Part shown: piece by piece, positions 17,694-29,926 of the stretch
Numbering within the stretch: position 1 is the first letter of the stretch
Layout of the letters: every line of letters begins with the position of its first letter
Origin: Clostridium sp. BSD9I1
GTDB lineage: Bacteria > Bacillota > Clostridia > Clostridiales > Clostridiaceae
Assembly: GCF_900185645.1 (NCBI RefSeq)
Contig: NZ_FYAM01000005.1
Location: forward strand, 1-64,000
Length of the DNA stretch: 64,000 bases
Direction of reading: 5' to 3'
The notes under the pieces: generated by a model
The model's input: only the letters and a program-made list of their open reading frames with translations
What the model was told of the DNA's origin: nothing
Database searches by the model: none
Made by a program: the position numbers and the translations under genes

Positions 17694-18722
17694 ATGAATA
17701 TAAATGATTATAAAGGTATTTGGGTATTTGCAGAGCAAAGAGATAATAAAATTTTAAATGTATCACTGGAGCTACTTGGAGAAGGAAAAAAAATAGCTGA
17801 TAAATTAGGAGTAAAGCTTACAGCAATACTTCTCGGAAATAATATTGACGATATGGCTGAAAAGCTTGTAAAATATGGAGCAGATGAAGTATTAAGTATT
17901 GATGATAAGTTTTTAGAAGTATACTCAACAGAATCTTATACTAGAGTAATAAGCGAGCTCATAAAAGAAAAGAAACCTGAAATAGTACTCATAGGGGCAA
18001 CAGCTATAGGTAGAGATTTAGGACCAAGACTTGCAGCTAGAGTTAAAACAGGCCTTACAGCAGATTGTACTAAACTTGATGTAGATTTAGAAACAAGAGG
18101 ACTTCTACAAACTCGTCCAGCTTTTGGAGGGAACCTAATGGCAACAATAATTTGTCCCAAACATAGACCACAAATGTCTACAGTAAGACCTGGAGTTATG
18201 GAAAGAGGAAAATTTGATGAAAACAGAACAGGAACTATTAACAAAGTTTTCTTTGAGCTTATGGAAGAAGATAAGAATACAGAGGTGCTTGAAGTTGTTA
18301 AAACTCAAAAGCATGAAGTTAAACTTGAAGAAGCAAAGATAATTGTATCTGGTGGAAGGGGACTTGGGGATGCTAGGGGATTTCAACTTTTAGAAGCTTT
18401 AGCTAAAAAGCTAGGTGGGGAATTAGGTGCTTCTCGTGGTGCAGTAGATGCAGATTGGATACAACAAAGTCATCAAGTTGGGCAAACGGGTAAGACTGTA
18501 AGACCCAAATTATATGTAGCTTGTGGAATATCTGGAGCAATTCAGCACTTAGCAGGAATGAATGATTCAGAGTGTATAGTTGCTATAAATAAGGATAAAA
18601 ATGCGCCTATATTTCAAGTTGCACACTATGGAATAATAGGAGACGTATATGAAATATTGACAGAGCTTATAGAGTCCTTAGATAATGTAAATGATATTGT
18701 GGAAACTCTTAAAAGTAGATAA
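17694..18722 (+). CDS. etfA: Electron transfer flavoprotein alpha subunit
   Basis: 342 residues with the N-terminal ETF domain and the C-terminal FAD domain: SGGRGLGDARGFQLL, GASRGAVDADWI, QVGQTGKTVRPKLY, CGISGAIQHLAGM and the final NKDKNAPIF segment. ATG 17694 is preferred over GTG 17685 because the ribosome site AGGGGAG spans 17679-17685. That site overlaps the etfB stop codon, so translation is probably coupled. It forms the heterodimer with EtfB; FAD is bound here. Confidence 0.95.
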   Translation: MNINDYKGIWVFAEQRDNKILNVSLELLGEGKKIADKLGVKLTAILLGNNIDDMAEKLVKYGADEVLSIDDKFLEVYSTESYTRVISELIKEKKPEIVLIGATAIGRDLGPRLAARVKTGLTADCTKLDVDLETRGLLQTRPAFGGNLMATIICPKHRPQMSTVRPGVMERGKFDENRTGTINKVFFELMEEDKNTEVLEVVKTQKHEVKLEEAKIIVSGGRGLGDARGFQLLEALAKKLGGELGASRGAVDADWIQQSHQVGQTGKTVRPKLYVACGISGAIQHLAGMNDSECIVAINKDKNAPIFQVAHYGIIGDVYEILTELIESLDNVNDIVETLKSR

Positions 18723-18739
18723 TAATTAACAATTAATAT

Positions 18740-18768
18740 AAAAAGTCAGCCCAAAGGCTGACTTTTAT
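18740..18768. terminator. Bidirectional terminator
   Basis: AAAAGTCAGCC and GGCTGACTTTT form a perfect stem around CAAA, with A and T runs. It lies between etfA (+) and the convergent ABC-F gene (-). Confidence 0.9.
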
Positions 18769-18784
18769 CTTAAATTGTTAGTTG

Positions 18785-20383
<1,599 letters not shown>

Positions 20384-20464
20384 TCATTCCTCAACTTTCT
20401 ACTTTTAATCTAACCGTCATATTATAACATAAAGATGTAATAATCGCTAGACTTTAAAATAACA

Positions 20465-20493
20465 TTGACAATTAGTAATTAATAACTTAAAAT
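20465..20493 (+). promoter_or_regulatory. Sigma-A-type promoter for the small basic protein gene
   Basis: TTGACA (20465-20470) and TAAAAT (20488-20493) are separated by exactly 17 bp, 68 bp before the small ORF at 20561. Confidence 0.6.
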
Positions 20494-20560
20494 TGACATT
20501 TGATAAATGAATATAATAGAAAAAATTAAAAATCGATAATCAACACAGGGGGAAGTATTT

Positions 20561-20716
20561 ATGTCAGATAAGAATATAGAAATGATGAAAAAGCTTATTG
20601 AAGCAAAACAGAAAAAAAGTGCTGAGCAAAAGGGAAATGGAAGACCAACCAAAAGCATGGGAGGGGCTAAAAAGGCTGTAAGAAATAAGAAAACAGGTGG
20701 ATTATTCGATAAATAG
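20561..20716 (+). CDS. Small basic protein (51 aa), unknown function
   Basis: A 51-codon gene with GGGGGAAG 7 nt before its ATG. The product starts MSDKNIEMMKKLIEAK, has a Lys/Gly-rich middle and ends KKTGGLFDK. It contains about 15 lysines plus arginines and has no membrane segment. The helical N-terminus followed by a basic Gly-rich tail suggests nucleic-acid or ribosome association, but that is inference. It has its own promoter upstream and a terminator downstream, which supports a real gene. No family was recognised with confidence. Confidence 0.75.
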   Translation: MSDKNIEMMKKLIEAKQKKSAEQKGNGRPTKSMGGAKKAVRNKKTGGLFDK

Positions 20717-20772
20717 TAAGCCTATGGGGAGCCTTTTTAAGAATAATATTTATATGATTATCAAAATACTTT

Positions 20773-20819
20773 AAATCTTGGTGTTTATGTGAAGTAAAAA
20801 TTACCCACACCAAGATTTA
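20773..20819 (+). terminator. Terminator after small basic protein gene
   Basis: AAATCTTGGTG pairs with CACCAAGATTT around a ~25-nt loop and is followed by ATTTTATTTG. Confidence 0.75.
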
Positions 20820-20858
20820 TTTTATTTGTATTCTATGAGCATTTTCATTGATTACGGG

Positions 20859-20887
20859 TGAATAAAATTGGCGGTTATGGCAAATTA
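20859..20887 (+). promoter_or_regulatory. Possible sigma-G/F-like promoter of first ger operon
   Basis: TGAATA (20859-20864) is followed after 16 bp by CAAATTA, a weak version of the forespore -10 element CATAnTA. It lies about 110 bp before gerA. The -10 match is poor; it is offered because ger operons are normally forespore-expressed. Confidence 0.35.
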
Positions 20888-20998
20888 TATTAAGATAAGA
20901 ATTAAAAAGTTATTTAAAAGCTGAAATAAAGCCTAACATATAATTAATATCTAGTAATTAACACTAAAAATCTCAATTGTTATTCAGAGGTGAATGAG

Positions 20999-22333
20999 AT
21001 GGAAAGTCATAGAGTTTTAATGCAAGAAGTGGATAAATTTATAAATATAGATAGTGATACCAAAAAGGTGGAACTAGATAATTTTTTTGTTGTTTATTTT
21101 GTTCAAAGTCTTATAGAGAAGTCAGCACTAACTGAAAATGTTAAAATACCTTACTTTAATAGGGATTTAAACTTTAATTCATATATTCAAAGTATTAGTA
21201 CAGAAATAACACTTGAAGAGGTAAGTAAAAGTATTACAGAAGGAAATGTTATAGCAATTTATAAAGGTACATTAAGAAGTATTAATGTTTGTGTCAGAAA
21301 AAACTATAGAGAAGTTCAACAAAACATAAAAGAAAGCTCTTTTCAAGGAAGTTTAGAGGAATTCGTAGAAGAGATAACCTTAAATATAGGTCTTCTGCGA
21401 AGATATTATCCAAGTTCCAATCTTATAATAAAGGAAACTGAAGTGGGAGAGTTAATTAAAAGTAGAGTTGCTATAATATATGATGAGGAGAAGGTAGATA
21501 AAAGTTCATTAAACTTTATAGAAAAAAATATCAGTGAAGTTAAGGCTCCTGTAGTTCAAACATTAAGAGAACTAGAGCAGCACATAATAAAGAGACAATG
21601 GCTTTTCCCAAGAGTTTTTATAACTTATAGGCCAGATAGAGTGGCAAGGCTTATAGCTAAAGGAAGGACCGTTATATTATTAAATGGTACTAATGGTGCA
21701 GGAGTGGCTCCTGTGACTTTTCATGAATATTTTGTTGCAGTAGATGATTATTATTTATTCCCCATACCAGCCTTTATGCTTATAATACTAAGATACATAG
21801 CATTTTTTTTAAGTATAACGCTTCCTTCATTATATGTTGCAGTTACTTCATATAATCCTGAAATATTTAGAGTACAGCTAGCATTATCCATTACAGAAAG
21901 CCGCTCAGGGGTAACATATCCATCTTATCTAGAAGTACTATTTATGCTTGCAATGATAGAGTTTTTGATTGAAGCCAGCATTAGACTTCCTAAAACTATA
22001 GGTCAGGCAGCAACAACAGTTGGAGGACTTATACTAGGCCAGGCAGCTTCACAGGCACAGCTTGTAAGCAATATACTTATAATAATAGTTGCAGCAACTG
22101 CTATAACTAATTTTTGCATGCCTACAACTTGTATAAGTATACCTACAAGAGCGTTGAAGTACGTAGTCTTATTATTTGGAAGTTTAGCTGGGCTTTATGG
22201 AATTTTTATAGCATTATTAGCTTTAACAGTATATGCATTTTCAATTTATAATTTTAACATTCCTTATTTAAATCCATTAGATGCAATTTCGGTTAAAAAT
22301 TTAAGGGATTTCTTTAGGAGAACTGAGTTATGA
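20999..22333 (+). CDS. Spore germination protein, GerA family (A subunit), first locus
   Basis: A 444-residue GerA/GerKA-type receptor A subunit of the spore inner membrane. A cytosolic N-terminal domain (to about residue 235) contains RQWLFPRVFITYRPDRVARLI, followed by about five membrane helices carrying family segments SLYVAVTSYNPE, SRSGVTYPSYLEVLFML, EASIRLPKTIGQAATTVGG and GQAA. It is shorter than many GerA proteins because the N-terminal domain is compact. ATG 20999 is chosen over GTG 20990, which lies inside the ribosome site AGAGGTG. Its stop overlaps the gerB start (ATGA), indicating translational coupling in an A-B-C operon. The germinant is unknown. Confidence 0.93.
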   Translation: MESHRVLMQEVDKFINIDSDTKKVELDNFFVVYFVQSLIEKSALTENVKIPYFNRDLNFNSYIQSISTEITLEEVSKSITEGNVIAIYKGTLRSINVCVRKNYREVQQNIKESSFQGSLEEFVEEITLNIGLLRRYYPSSNLIIKETEVGELIKSRVAIIYDEEKVDKSSLNFIEKNISEVKAPVVQTLRELEQHIIKRQWLFPRVFITYRPDRVARLIAKGRTVILLNGTNGAGVAPVTFHEYFVAVDDYYLFPIPAFMLIILRYIAFFLSITLPSLYVAVTSYNPEIFRVQLALSITESRSGVTYPSYLEVLFMLAMIEFLIEASIRLPKTIGQAATTVGGLILGQAASQAQLVSNILIIIVAATAITNFCMPTTCISIPTRALKYVVLLFGSLAGLYGIFIALLALTVYAFSIYNFNIPYLNPLDAISVKNLRDFFRRTEL

Positions 22334-23406
22334 TCGAAAAAAAGTATTATTATATGATGCTTATAGTTTGTACGTTTTCTAATTTTATATTTTATAATAC
22401 GCCATATCTAATTACACATATATTAGATGGAGCAATAATAGCTTTATTTATAGCACTTATAATGATATTATTAAGTTCCTATGTAGCTATTTACGTATTT
22501 AATCATTTTAAAAACTTTACTCTAATAGAAATAAATAATGAGCTTTTAGGTAAAAAGTTGGGAAGTATTATATCTTTTATATCAATAATTTTTAATTTTA
22601 CTTCGGGATATTTTATGTTTATGGGTCTCATTGAAATAACAAGAAAGTTTCTTTTAGCTACTACAAATACTTGGTTTCTAAGAATATTACTTATTATTCC
22701 TGTAATACTAGTTTTATTAAATACAAATAAAACATTTTTATATCTTTTGGGATACCTTGGAATATTTATTATATTAGGTATAATTATGTACTATCTGTTA
22801 AGTATTAAAGAACTTAGAATTGACTATATAAAAGGAACCTTTATTCATTCTTTAAAAATGCCTGATTTGCCTTTGATTAGTATAGCAGGTTATTTTTATG
22901 TTGGAGTTCGACACCTACAAGCATTTAATACTGAATTTGGAAAGATAAGTTATAGGAAAACTATGCTAATATTTGCACTTATAGGACTACCAATGGCGTT
23001 GTTAACTATTTTAATTCCAGTATCCTTCTGGGGGGTTGAAGCTGTTAGAAATATTGAACATCCTTGGATTGCTAGTTCAGATGCCATACAAGTTAATCTA
23101 TTTTTTATTGAAAGAGGTCTATATATACTATTCCCATTATTTTTAACACTTGGATCTGTACAAATCATACTTTATACTTTTGTAGGAAAAAGTTTATTGG
23201 ACAGGATGAGTATTAATAATAAAATAAAAAAAGGTATTATAGTAGCAGTATTGATTTGCTATGTTACACTAGGTGTTTTTATAAGAAATACAAGGCAACT
23301 TACTGAGATGACATTAGTAAATATGGTCGTTAGTAGTCTTTTTACTAATATATTATTTTTTATACTTTTTTTCTTAGCTAAAAGAAGGGAAAAGAGGAGC
23401 ATATGA
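22330..23406 (+). CDS. Spore germination permease-like protein, GerB family, first locus
   Basis: 358 residues, about ten membrane helices, an APC-superfamily GerB/GerKB spore permease domain. GerB subunits carry the germinant-binding pocket. Its start overlaps the gerA stop by 4 bp and its stop overlaps the gerC start by 4 bp. The sequence is clearly diverged from the three GerB proteins of the second locus (28.7-32.3 kb), so it is not part of that duplication. Confidence 0.92.
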   Translation: MIEKKYYYMMLIVCTFSNFIFYNTPYLITHILDGAIIALFIALIMILLSSYVAIYVFNHFKNFTLIEINNELLGKKLGSIISFISIIFNFTSGYFMFMGLIEITRKFLLATTNTWFLRILLIIPVILVLLNTNKTFLYLLGYLGIFIILGIIMYYLLSIKELRIDYIKGTFIHSLKMPDLPLISIAGYFYVGVRHLQAFNTEFGKISYRKTMLIFALIGLPMALLTILIPVSFWGVEAVRNIEHPWIASSDAIQVNLFFIERGLYILFPLFLTLGSVQIILYTFVGKSLLDRMSINNKIKKGIIVAVLICYVTLGVFIRNTRQLTEMTLVNMVVSSLFTNILFFILFFLAKRREKRSI

Positions 23407-24500
23407 GATATTTTAGTAAATTATTAATTGTACTTTTCATATTATCTTTTTTTACAGGTTGTGATTTTAAAGATATAGATAGAAGAACTTTTATAGTAGC
23501 AGTAGGTATAGATTCAATTGGTAAAAATGGTGAGATAGAAGTGAGTTTTAAGGCAGCTATACCAAAAACAATTGGGCAATCAGGCTCAGGACAGGGAGAA
23601 AAAAATTTTGAGTTTTATACTGTAAGGGGAAACTCACTTGGAGAGATTTTTAGGCTTTTAAAAACCAAAACAGCGTTGGAACCAGATTTTGGTCATATGA
23701 AGATTATAGTACTTGGAGAGGGTTATGTTAAGAATAATGAAATTGATGACGTTATAGACTTTTTTTCTAGGAGAAGGGATACGCAGCTTATAGGCTATGT
23801 AGCTGTCGGATCTCCAAGTGCTAAGACAGTGCTAAATGTAGAGCCGCAAGGAGAAAAAACTGCAGGAAGTGCACTTTTTATGAAGTTTGGCCAAGGAACA
23901 AATTCTGAATATGGGCTTATTACAATGTTAAAGGATGTAAAGTATTCTGCTACGACCAAGGGAATGACTGTATTTTGTCCAGTACTTGAAGTTGTTCAAG
24001 GTAAAGTTGTACTAGAAAAGGTAGCATTATTCGATAGAGTTAAATTTAGTATGTTTTTGAATAGAGATGAAACCAAACTGTTTAAGTTACTTTTTGAGGG
24101 AGTGCAAAATGGATACATAGTTATAGATACTTTGGAATCTAAGAATCCTTTAGGTATAAATGTTAATAGCGGAAAAGGAAGTATAAAGTTAAAAGAAGCG
24201 AATAACGATATTATATGTAATATAAAAGTTACAATTAAGGGGAACCTAGAAGAAGTAGGAGAATATGTGGAATTAAAAGAAGTTGAGGCTAGAGCAAAAA
24301 AAATAGTAGATTCTCGTGTAAATGCTTTAGTAAAAAAGCTTCAAGAAAAAGGCTTAGATCCTCTTCAGCTCCAAGTAAAATACTGGGCTAATAATAGAAA
24401 TTATAATTTTAGTGATGAATGGCTGGAAGACCAATATAAAAAGGTTCAATTTAAGGTAGATAGTAACGTAGTTATAGAGAGGACTGGAATTTTTAAATAA
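23403..24500 (+). CDS. Spore germination lipoprotein, GerC family, first locus
   Basis: 365 residues. The signal peptide has lipobox FTGC (Cys20) followed by DFKDIDRRTFIVAVGID, the standard GerC N-terminus. The remainder is the Ger(X)C domain, with its all-soluble C-terminal third (ending RTGIFK) lying outside the spore inner membrane. It completes the A-B-C germinant receptor. It overlaps gerB by 4 bp; a WG-repeat gene starts 29 bp downstream and is likely co-transcribed. Confidence 0.92.
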   Translation: MRYFSKLLIVLFILSFFTGCDFKDIDRRTFIVAVGIDSIGKNGEIEVSFKAAIPKTIGQSGSGQGEKNFEFYTVRGNSLGEIFRLLKTKTALEPDFGHMKIIVLGEGYVKNNEIDDVIDFFSRRRDTQLIGYVAVGSPSAKTVLNVEPQGEKTAGSALFMKFGQGTNSEYGLITMLKDVKYSATTKGMTVFCPVLEVVQGKVVLEKVALFDRVKFSMFLNRDETKLFKLLFEGVQNGYIVIDTLESKNPLGINVNSGKGSIKLKEANNDIICNIKVTIKGNLEEVGEYVELKEVEARAKKIVDSRVNALVKKLQEKGLDPLQLQVKYWANNRNYNFSDEWLEDQYKKVQFKVDSNVVIERTGIFK

Positions 24501-24528
24501 TTAAATAAAATTAAAGGGAGAGTTAAAT

Positions 24529-25533
24529 ATGGAAAAGATGCTTTATCCAGTAAAAATTAATGGAAAATATGGATATATAGATAATACAGGAGAAATTATA
24601 GTAGAGCCAAAGTTTGATTATGCTGAGGACTTTATTAATGATTTTGCTATAATAGGAATAGAAGATAAATTTGGCTTTATAAATAAAGAAGGAAGCTTAA
24701 TTGGGGAAGACTTATATGATGATGTATATGAGTTCACTGATGGATTAGCTACAATTGAAGTAAAAGGTAAAAAAGGATTTATGAATAAAGAAGGGAAAGT
24801 AGTTATAAATCCAGAATATAAAGAAGCTAACGGATTTTCGGATGGGTTAGCAGCTATACAAGTGAATTATAAATGGGGATATATAAATAAAGAAGGGCAA
24901 GTGGTTATAGAGCCTGAGTTTTTAGATGCTTTTGATTTCAGTGAAGATTTAGCTTTAGTGCAATTAGGAGGAAAATTAGGATACATAAATAAAGAAGGCA
25001 AGATAGTTATAGAGCCTAAATTTGATTATGCTTATGGATTTTCAGAAGGGTTAGCAGCGGTACAGTTAAAATCTAATTATGGATATATTGATAAGGACGG
25101 AAATACAGTTATCAAAATTAAGTATCATACGGCTAATGATTTTAATGAAGGGTTAGCATGTGTTGAATTAAACAATAAATATGGATTTATAAATAAAAAT
25201 GGGGAAGCTGTGATTCCACTTAAATATGATTGGGCAGATAACTTTTATGAAGGATTTGCAACAGTTGCTATTGATGAAAAGTATGGATTTATAGACAAAG
25301 ATGGAAATGAAGTGATTCCAGTGAAATTTGACAACGTAGATACTATTAGTGAAGGTTTAATATCTGTAGAAGTAAATGGCAAATGGGGATACATAGATAA
25401 GGAATGTAATTTTATTATAGAGCCAATTTATGATGAAGTGTCAAAATTTGTGGATGGAGTTTCTAAGGTTATATTAGAAAATAGAACTAAATATATAAAC
25501 AAAAATGGGGAAAATGTTTTTAGTAGAGAGTGA
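24529..25533 (+). CDS. WG-repeat beta-propeller-like protein
   Basis: 334 residues made almost entirely of about ten ~33-residue WG repeats, each with the core G-K-W/Y-G-Y/F-I-N/D-K-E/D-G followed by V-I-x-P-x-F/Y-D and F-S-E/D-G-L-A. There is no signal peptide, so it is cytoplasmic or forespore-compartment. AAAGGGAG lies upstream of the ATG. WG-repeat proteins are widespread in Firmicutes and the function is usually unknown. Its position 29 bp after gerC suggests co-expression with the germinant receptor during sporulation. Confidence 0.88.
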   Translation: MEKMLYPVKINGKYGYIDNTGEIIVEPKFDYAEDFINDFAIIGIEDKFGFINKEGSLIGEDLYDDVYEFTDGLATIEVKGKKGFMNKEGKVVINPEYKEANGFSDGLAAIQVNYKWGYINKEGQVVIEPEFLDAFDFSEDLALVQLGGKLGYINKEGKIVIEPKFDYAYGFSEGLAAVQLKSNYGYIDKDGNTVIKIKYHTANDFNEGLACVELNNKYGFINKNGEAVIPLKYDWADNFYEGFATVAIDEKYGFIDKDGNEVIPVKFDNVDTISEGLISVEVNGKWGYIDKECNFIIEPIYDEVSKFVDGVSKVILENRTKYINKNGENVFSRE

Positions 25534-25563
25534 AAACTTAATCTCTACTAATTACTCAATAGT

Positions 25564-25603
25564 AAGGCACTAAGCATAAGTTAAAACTTATGCTTAGTGC
25601 CTT
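25564..25603. terminator. Bidirectional terminator between convergent ger loci
   Basis: AAGGCACTAAGCATAAG pairs with CTTATGCTTAGTGCCTT around TTAAAA, a 17-bp perfect stem. It sits between the + and - strand germination operons. Confidence 0.85.
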
Positions 25604-25635
25604 CATAATGTTTACAACTAAAAATAGTATTTTTA

Positions 25636-27612
<1,977 letters not shown>

Positions 27613-27616
27613 AAAA

Positions 27617-28765
27617 TCACCTTTTATCTAATTTCTCTTTATTTTCATATTCCATTGCGTTTTTATCTGTGATATTAACCTTAACATCCACATTAACTTT
27701 TGCTTCAGGGTAAACCTTACCCCATTCTATTTGCCTATACTGAATTGGATTTTGAGCTTTAAAGTACTTAATAAATTCAAATATGTCTACTTTATAATTA
27801 TTTTGAGATTTATTTACTGATTCCATGATAATCTCTTTAATATGCTTACTTAATATAGCTTCAAGTTCTTTTATATCCTCTGGTGACTTTCCTTGTAATT
27901 CATATTGAAATGACAATGATGCATTAGTTGATAAAGATACATTTATAATAGCCTTTCCATTTTCCCAACTTGTTTTAATTTTACGATTTTTAACTCGTGT
28001 GGTAATAGTTAAGACATTAGTTGGATGTTTTGGATCAGGTAAGGTTAAGATCAGTGGATTGTTAGGAGACATTAAAAACATTATTCCCGTGATATTTGGT
28101 ATATCTATTATATCTACAAGCTTAAAGTCCTTTATTACACTTAATCCTATGTACTGTGGTTTTCCTTCTACTATATCAATGGTAGGAAGAAGCAGGCCTA
28201 AATCCTTTATACGGCTTTCAGAAATTACATTTGCTATAGATATGTCTACATGTGTATCCTTGAACAGGCTTTGTATATTATTTTCTACGAAAAAACCTAT
28301 GGATGTATTTTGTTTAGTGGATAATTCCATAAGTTCAGCTGGAGGCCTTTTACTTACTAATAAAGTTACAGTTTTTCTTAAGTCATATTGTCTATTTGCC
28401 CTATTTAAGTAATCTTCAAAGAAGTTTGATTGCGCAAATCTTTCGCTAACTATTACAGCTGTGGCAGGACCATTGGAAAGTGGGCCTTTAGCTTGAACTT
28501 GCAAATTTGCTCTTGCTGCATCAAAGTTGCTGCCTTCCCCAACAAAATGACCTATTTCATAGGTAGTCTGCTGTGCACTCATAGGACGAAATTCAGCTAT
28601 TTCAGCATCAAAACGAACTCTATCTGCAGCGGGAGTATCTACTCCAAAGGATACTATAAGGGCCCTGTCTTCTATATCTTTATAGTCCCAGCAAGCGGTA
28701 AAAAATAAACTAAAACAAGTTGACAACAGTAAAAATAATATTTTTTTATAGTATTTTTTTTCCAT
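27617..28765 (-). CDS. Spore germination lipoprotein, GerC family, second locus
   Basis: 382 residues with lipobox FTAC (Cys25) followed by WDYKDIEDRALIVSFGVD, the conserved GerC start, then the Ger(X)C domain through the C-terminal ESVNKSQNNYKVDIFEF region. The RBS AAGGTGA precedes the ATG. Its 5' end overlaps the 3' end of the upstream gerB by 20 bp and its stop is 4 bp before the gerA start, so B-C-A are translationally linked. It should be anchored outside the inner spore membrane. Confidence 0.92.
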   Translation of the reverse strand: MEKKYYKKILFLLLSTCFSLFFTACWDYKDIEDRALIVSFGVDTPAADRVRFDAEIAEFRPMSAQQTTYEIGHFVGEGSNFDAARANLQVQAKGPLSNGPATAVIVSERFAQSNFFEDYLNRANRQYDLRKTVTLLVSKRPPAELMELSTKQNTSIGFFVENNIQSLFKDTHVDISIANVISESRIKDLGLLLPTIDIVEGKPQYIGLSVIKDFKLVDIIDIPNITGIMFLMSPNNPLILTLPDPKHPTNVLTITTRVKNRKIKTSWENGKAIINVSLSTNASLSFQYELQGKSPEDIKELEAILSKHIKEIIMESVNKSQNNYKVDIFEFIKYFKAQNPIQYRQIEWGKVYPEAKVNVDVKVNITDKNAMEYENKEKLDKR

Positions 28766-29852
28766 AGTTTTTCACCTTAACAATCGTAAATAATATTATT
28801 GGTATTATATAAGAAGAAACTACTGCTATATTAGACGTAATTTTAACGTAAGTTTCTGAAGAACATATTGACATAAAACTGATACACATTATAGATGCAA
28901 GAATATATATAATAACTGAAATAGCAGGGACAGATATACTTTTAAAATTTAATTTTTGTAAATAATGACTTATTATCATATTTGAGGCATATAAATTAAA
29001 TGAAACTATCATAAGTGAGCTGAAAATAAAATTAGAAAGTGCAAAGAGGTCCAATCTCCTCATAAGATCAAAGTGATGTAATTCAATACCCCTAATTGAA
29101 AGAAAAAAAATATCATCATAAAGTACAGTTTCATTTACGCCCGAAACTGCAAGAGTAGCCTCAAAAGTAGCAATATAGCAAAAGGTAATTAACAGTATAC
29201 TTATAATTAAATATTTATGAATATTTTTATTTTCTCTTCTAAACAATGGTACAAATAAGAGTTTATCAAAGCCAGCAAAGGCTATTAAATTTCCAAGACT
29301 TTCCTTAAAGTAAATAGGTACATCTTCTTTAACAAAAAAAGGTCTTAAATTTATAAAATCACCCTTTGTAAACATTGCTAAAATTAATAAGGAAAATATG
29401 AAAGTTAATACTAGCCCGTAAAACTCATATATATAAGATAAAGATGTTAAGCTTTTAGATGACGTATAGCTACAACATGCAATGAAAACTATAAATAAAG
29501 CCCACAAAGGAGTAAATTCTAGTATAGTAAGTCTTACTAATCTTGTAATAGATCCAGCTACCATCATAGTTGAAGATAAATATCTTATTAAAAAAAATAT
29601 CATAATAGCTAATGATAAATATTTCCCAGTAATATCTTCTATATATTCATGAAATCCTTTTTTTTCATAGTGCATGTTTATTGATGATATCATGAATATA
29701 GGTGGAGCTGCTAGTAGTGCACATATAATAGCTATTGTCCATCCACCAGTACCTGCATATATAGCAAAGTCCTTAGGAACAGTAAAGGGAAAGCCTACAA
29801 TGCTTGCAAAGAGTATAAATACTATTTGTTTATTACCTATAGCTTCTTTCAA
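28746..29852 (-). CDS. Spore germination permease-like protein, GerB family, second locus copy 1
   Basis: 368 residues, about ten helices, GerB family. Shared with the two neighbouring GerB proteins are the FPFTVPKDFAIYAGTGGW start region, the FTKGDFINLRPFFVKEDVPIYFKES loop and the ETVLYDDIFFLSIRGIELHHFDLMRRLD segment. It is the most diverged of the three. It starts with TTG behind GGAGGAATT. It overlaps gerC by 20 bp and so is the copy directly coupled to the C and A subunits. Confidence 0.92.
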   Translation of the reverse strand: MKEAIGNKQIVFILFASIVGFPFTVPKDFAIYAGTGGWTIAIICALLAAPPIFMISSINMHYEKKGFHEYIEDITGKYLSLAIMIFFLIRYLSSTMMVAGSITRLVRLTILEFTPLWALFIVFIACCSYTSSKSLTSLSYIYEFYGLVLTFIFSLLILAMFTKGDFINLRPFFVKEDVPIYFKESLGNLIAFAGFDKLLFVPLFRRENKNIHKYLIISILLITFCYIATFEATLAVSGVNETVLYDDIFFLSIRGIELHHFDLMRRLDLFALSNFIFSSLMIVSFNLYASNMIISHYLQKLNFKSISVPAISVIIYILASIMCISFMSICSSETYVKITSNIAVVSSYIIPIILFTIVKVKNYGKKIL

Positions 29853-29903
29853 GTGAATTCCTCCATATACAAATTAACAAATTCAGTCTTGGTATAAATC
29901 AGC

Positions 29904-29926
29904 ACATCTCAATTCTGTTGAGATGT
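29904..29926. terminator. Palindrome overlapping gerB copy 2 stop
   Basis: ACATCTCAATTC and its partner ACATCTCAAC on the other strand give a 9-bp stem spanning the stop codon of the gerB at 29909. Similar ACATCTCAA..TTGAGATGT palindromes occur at 40232-40251 and 45755-45776. It may attenuate transcription between gerB copies 2 and 1. Confidence 0.55.
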
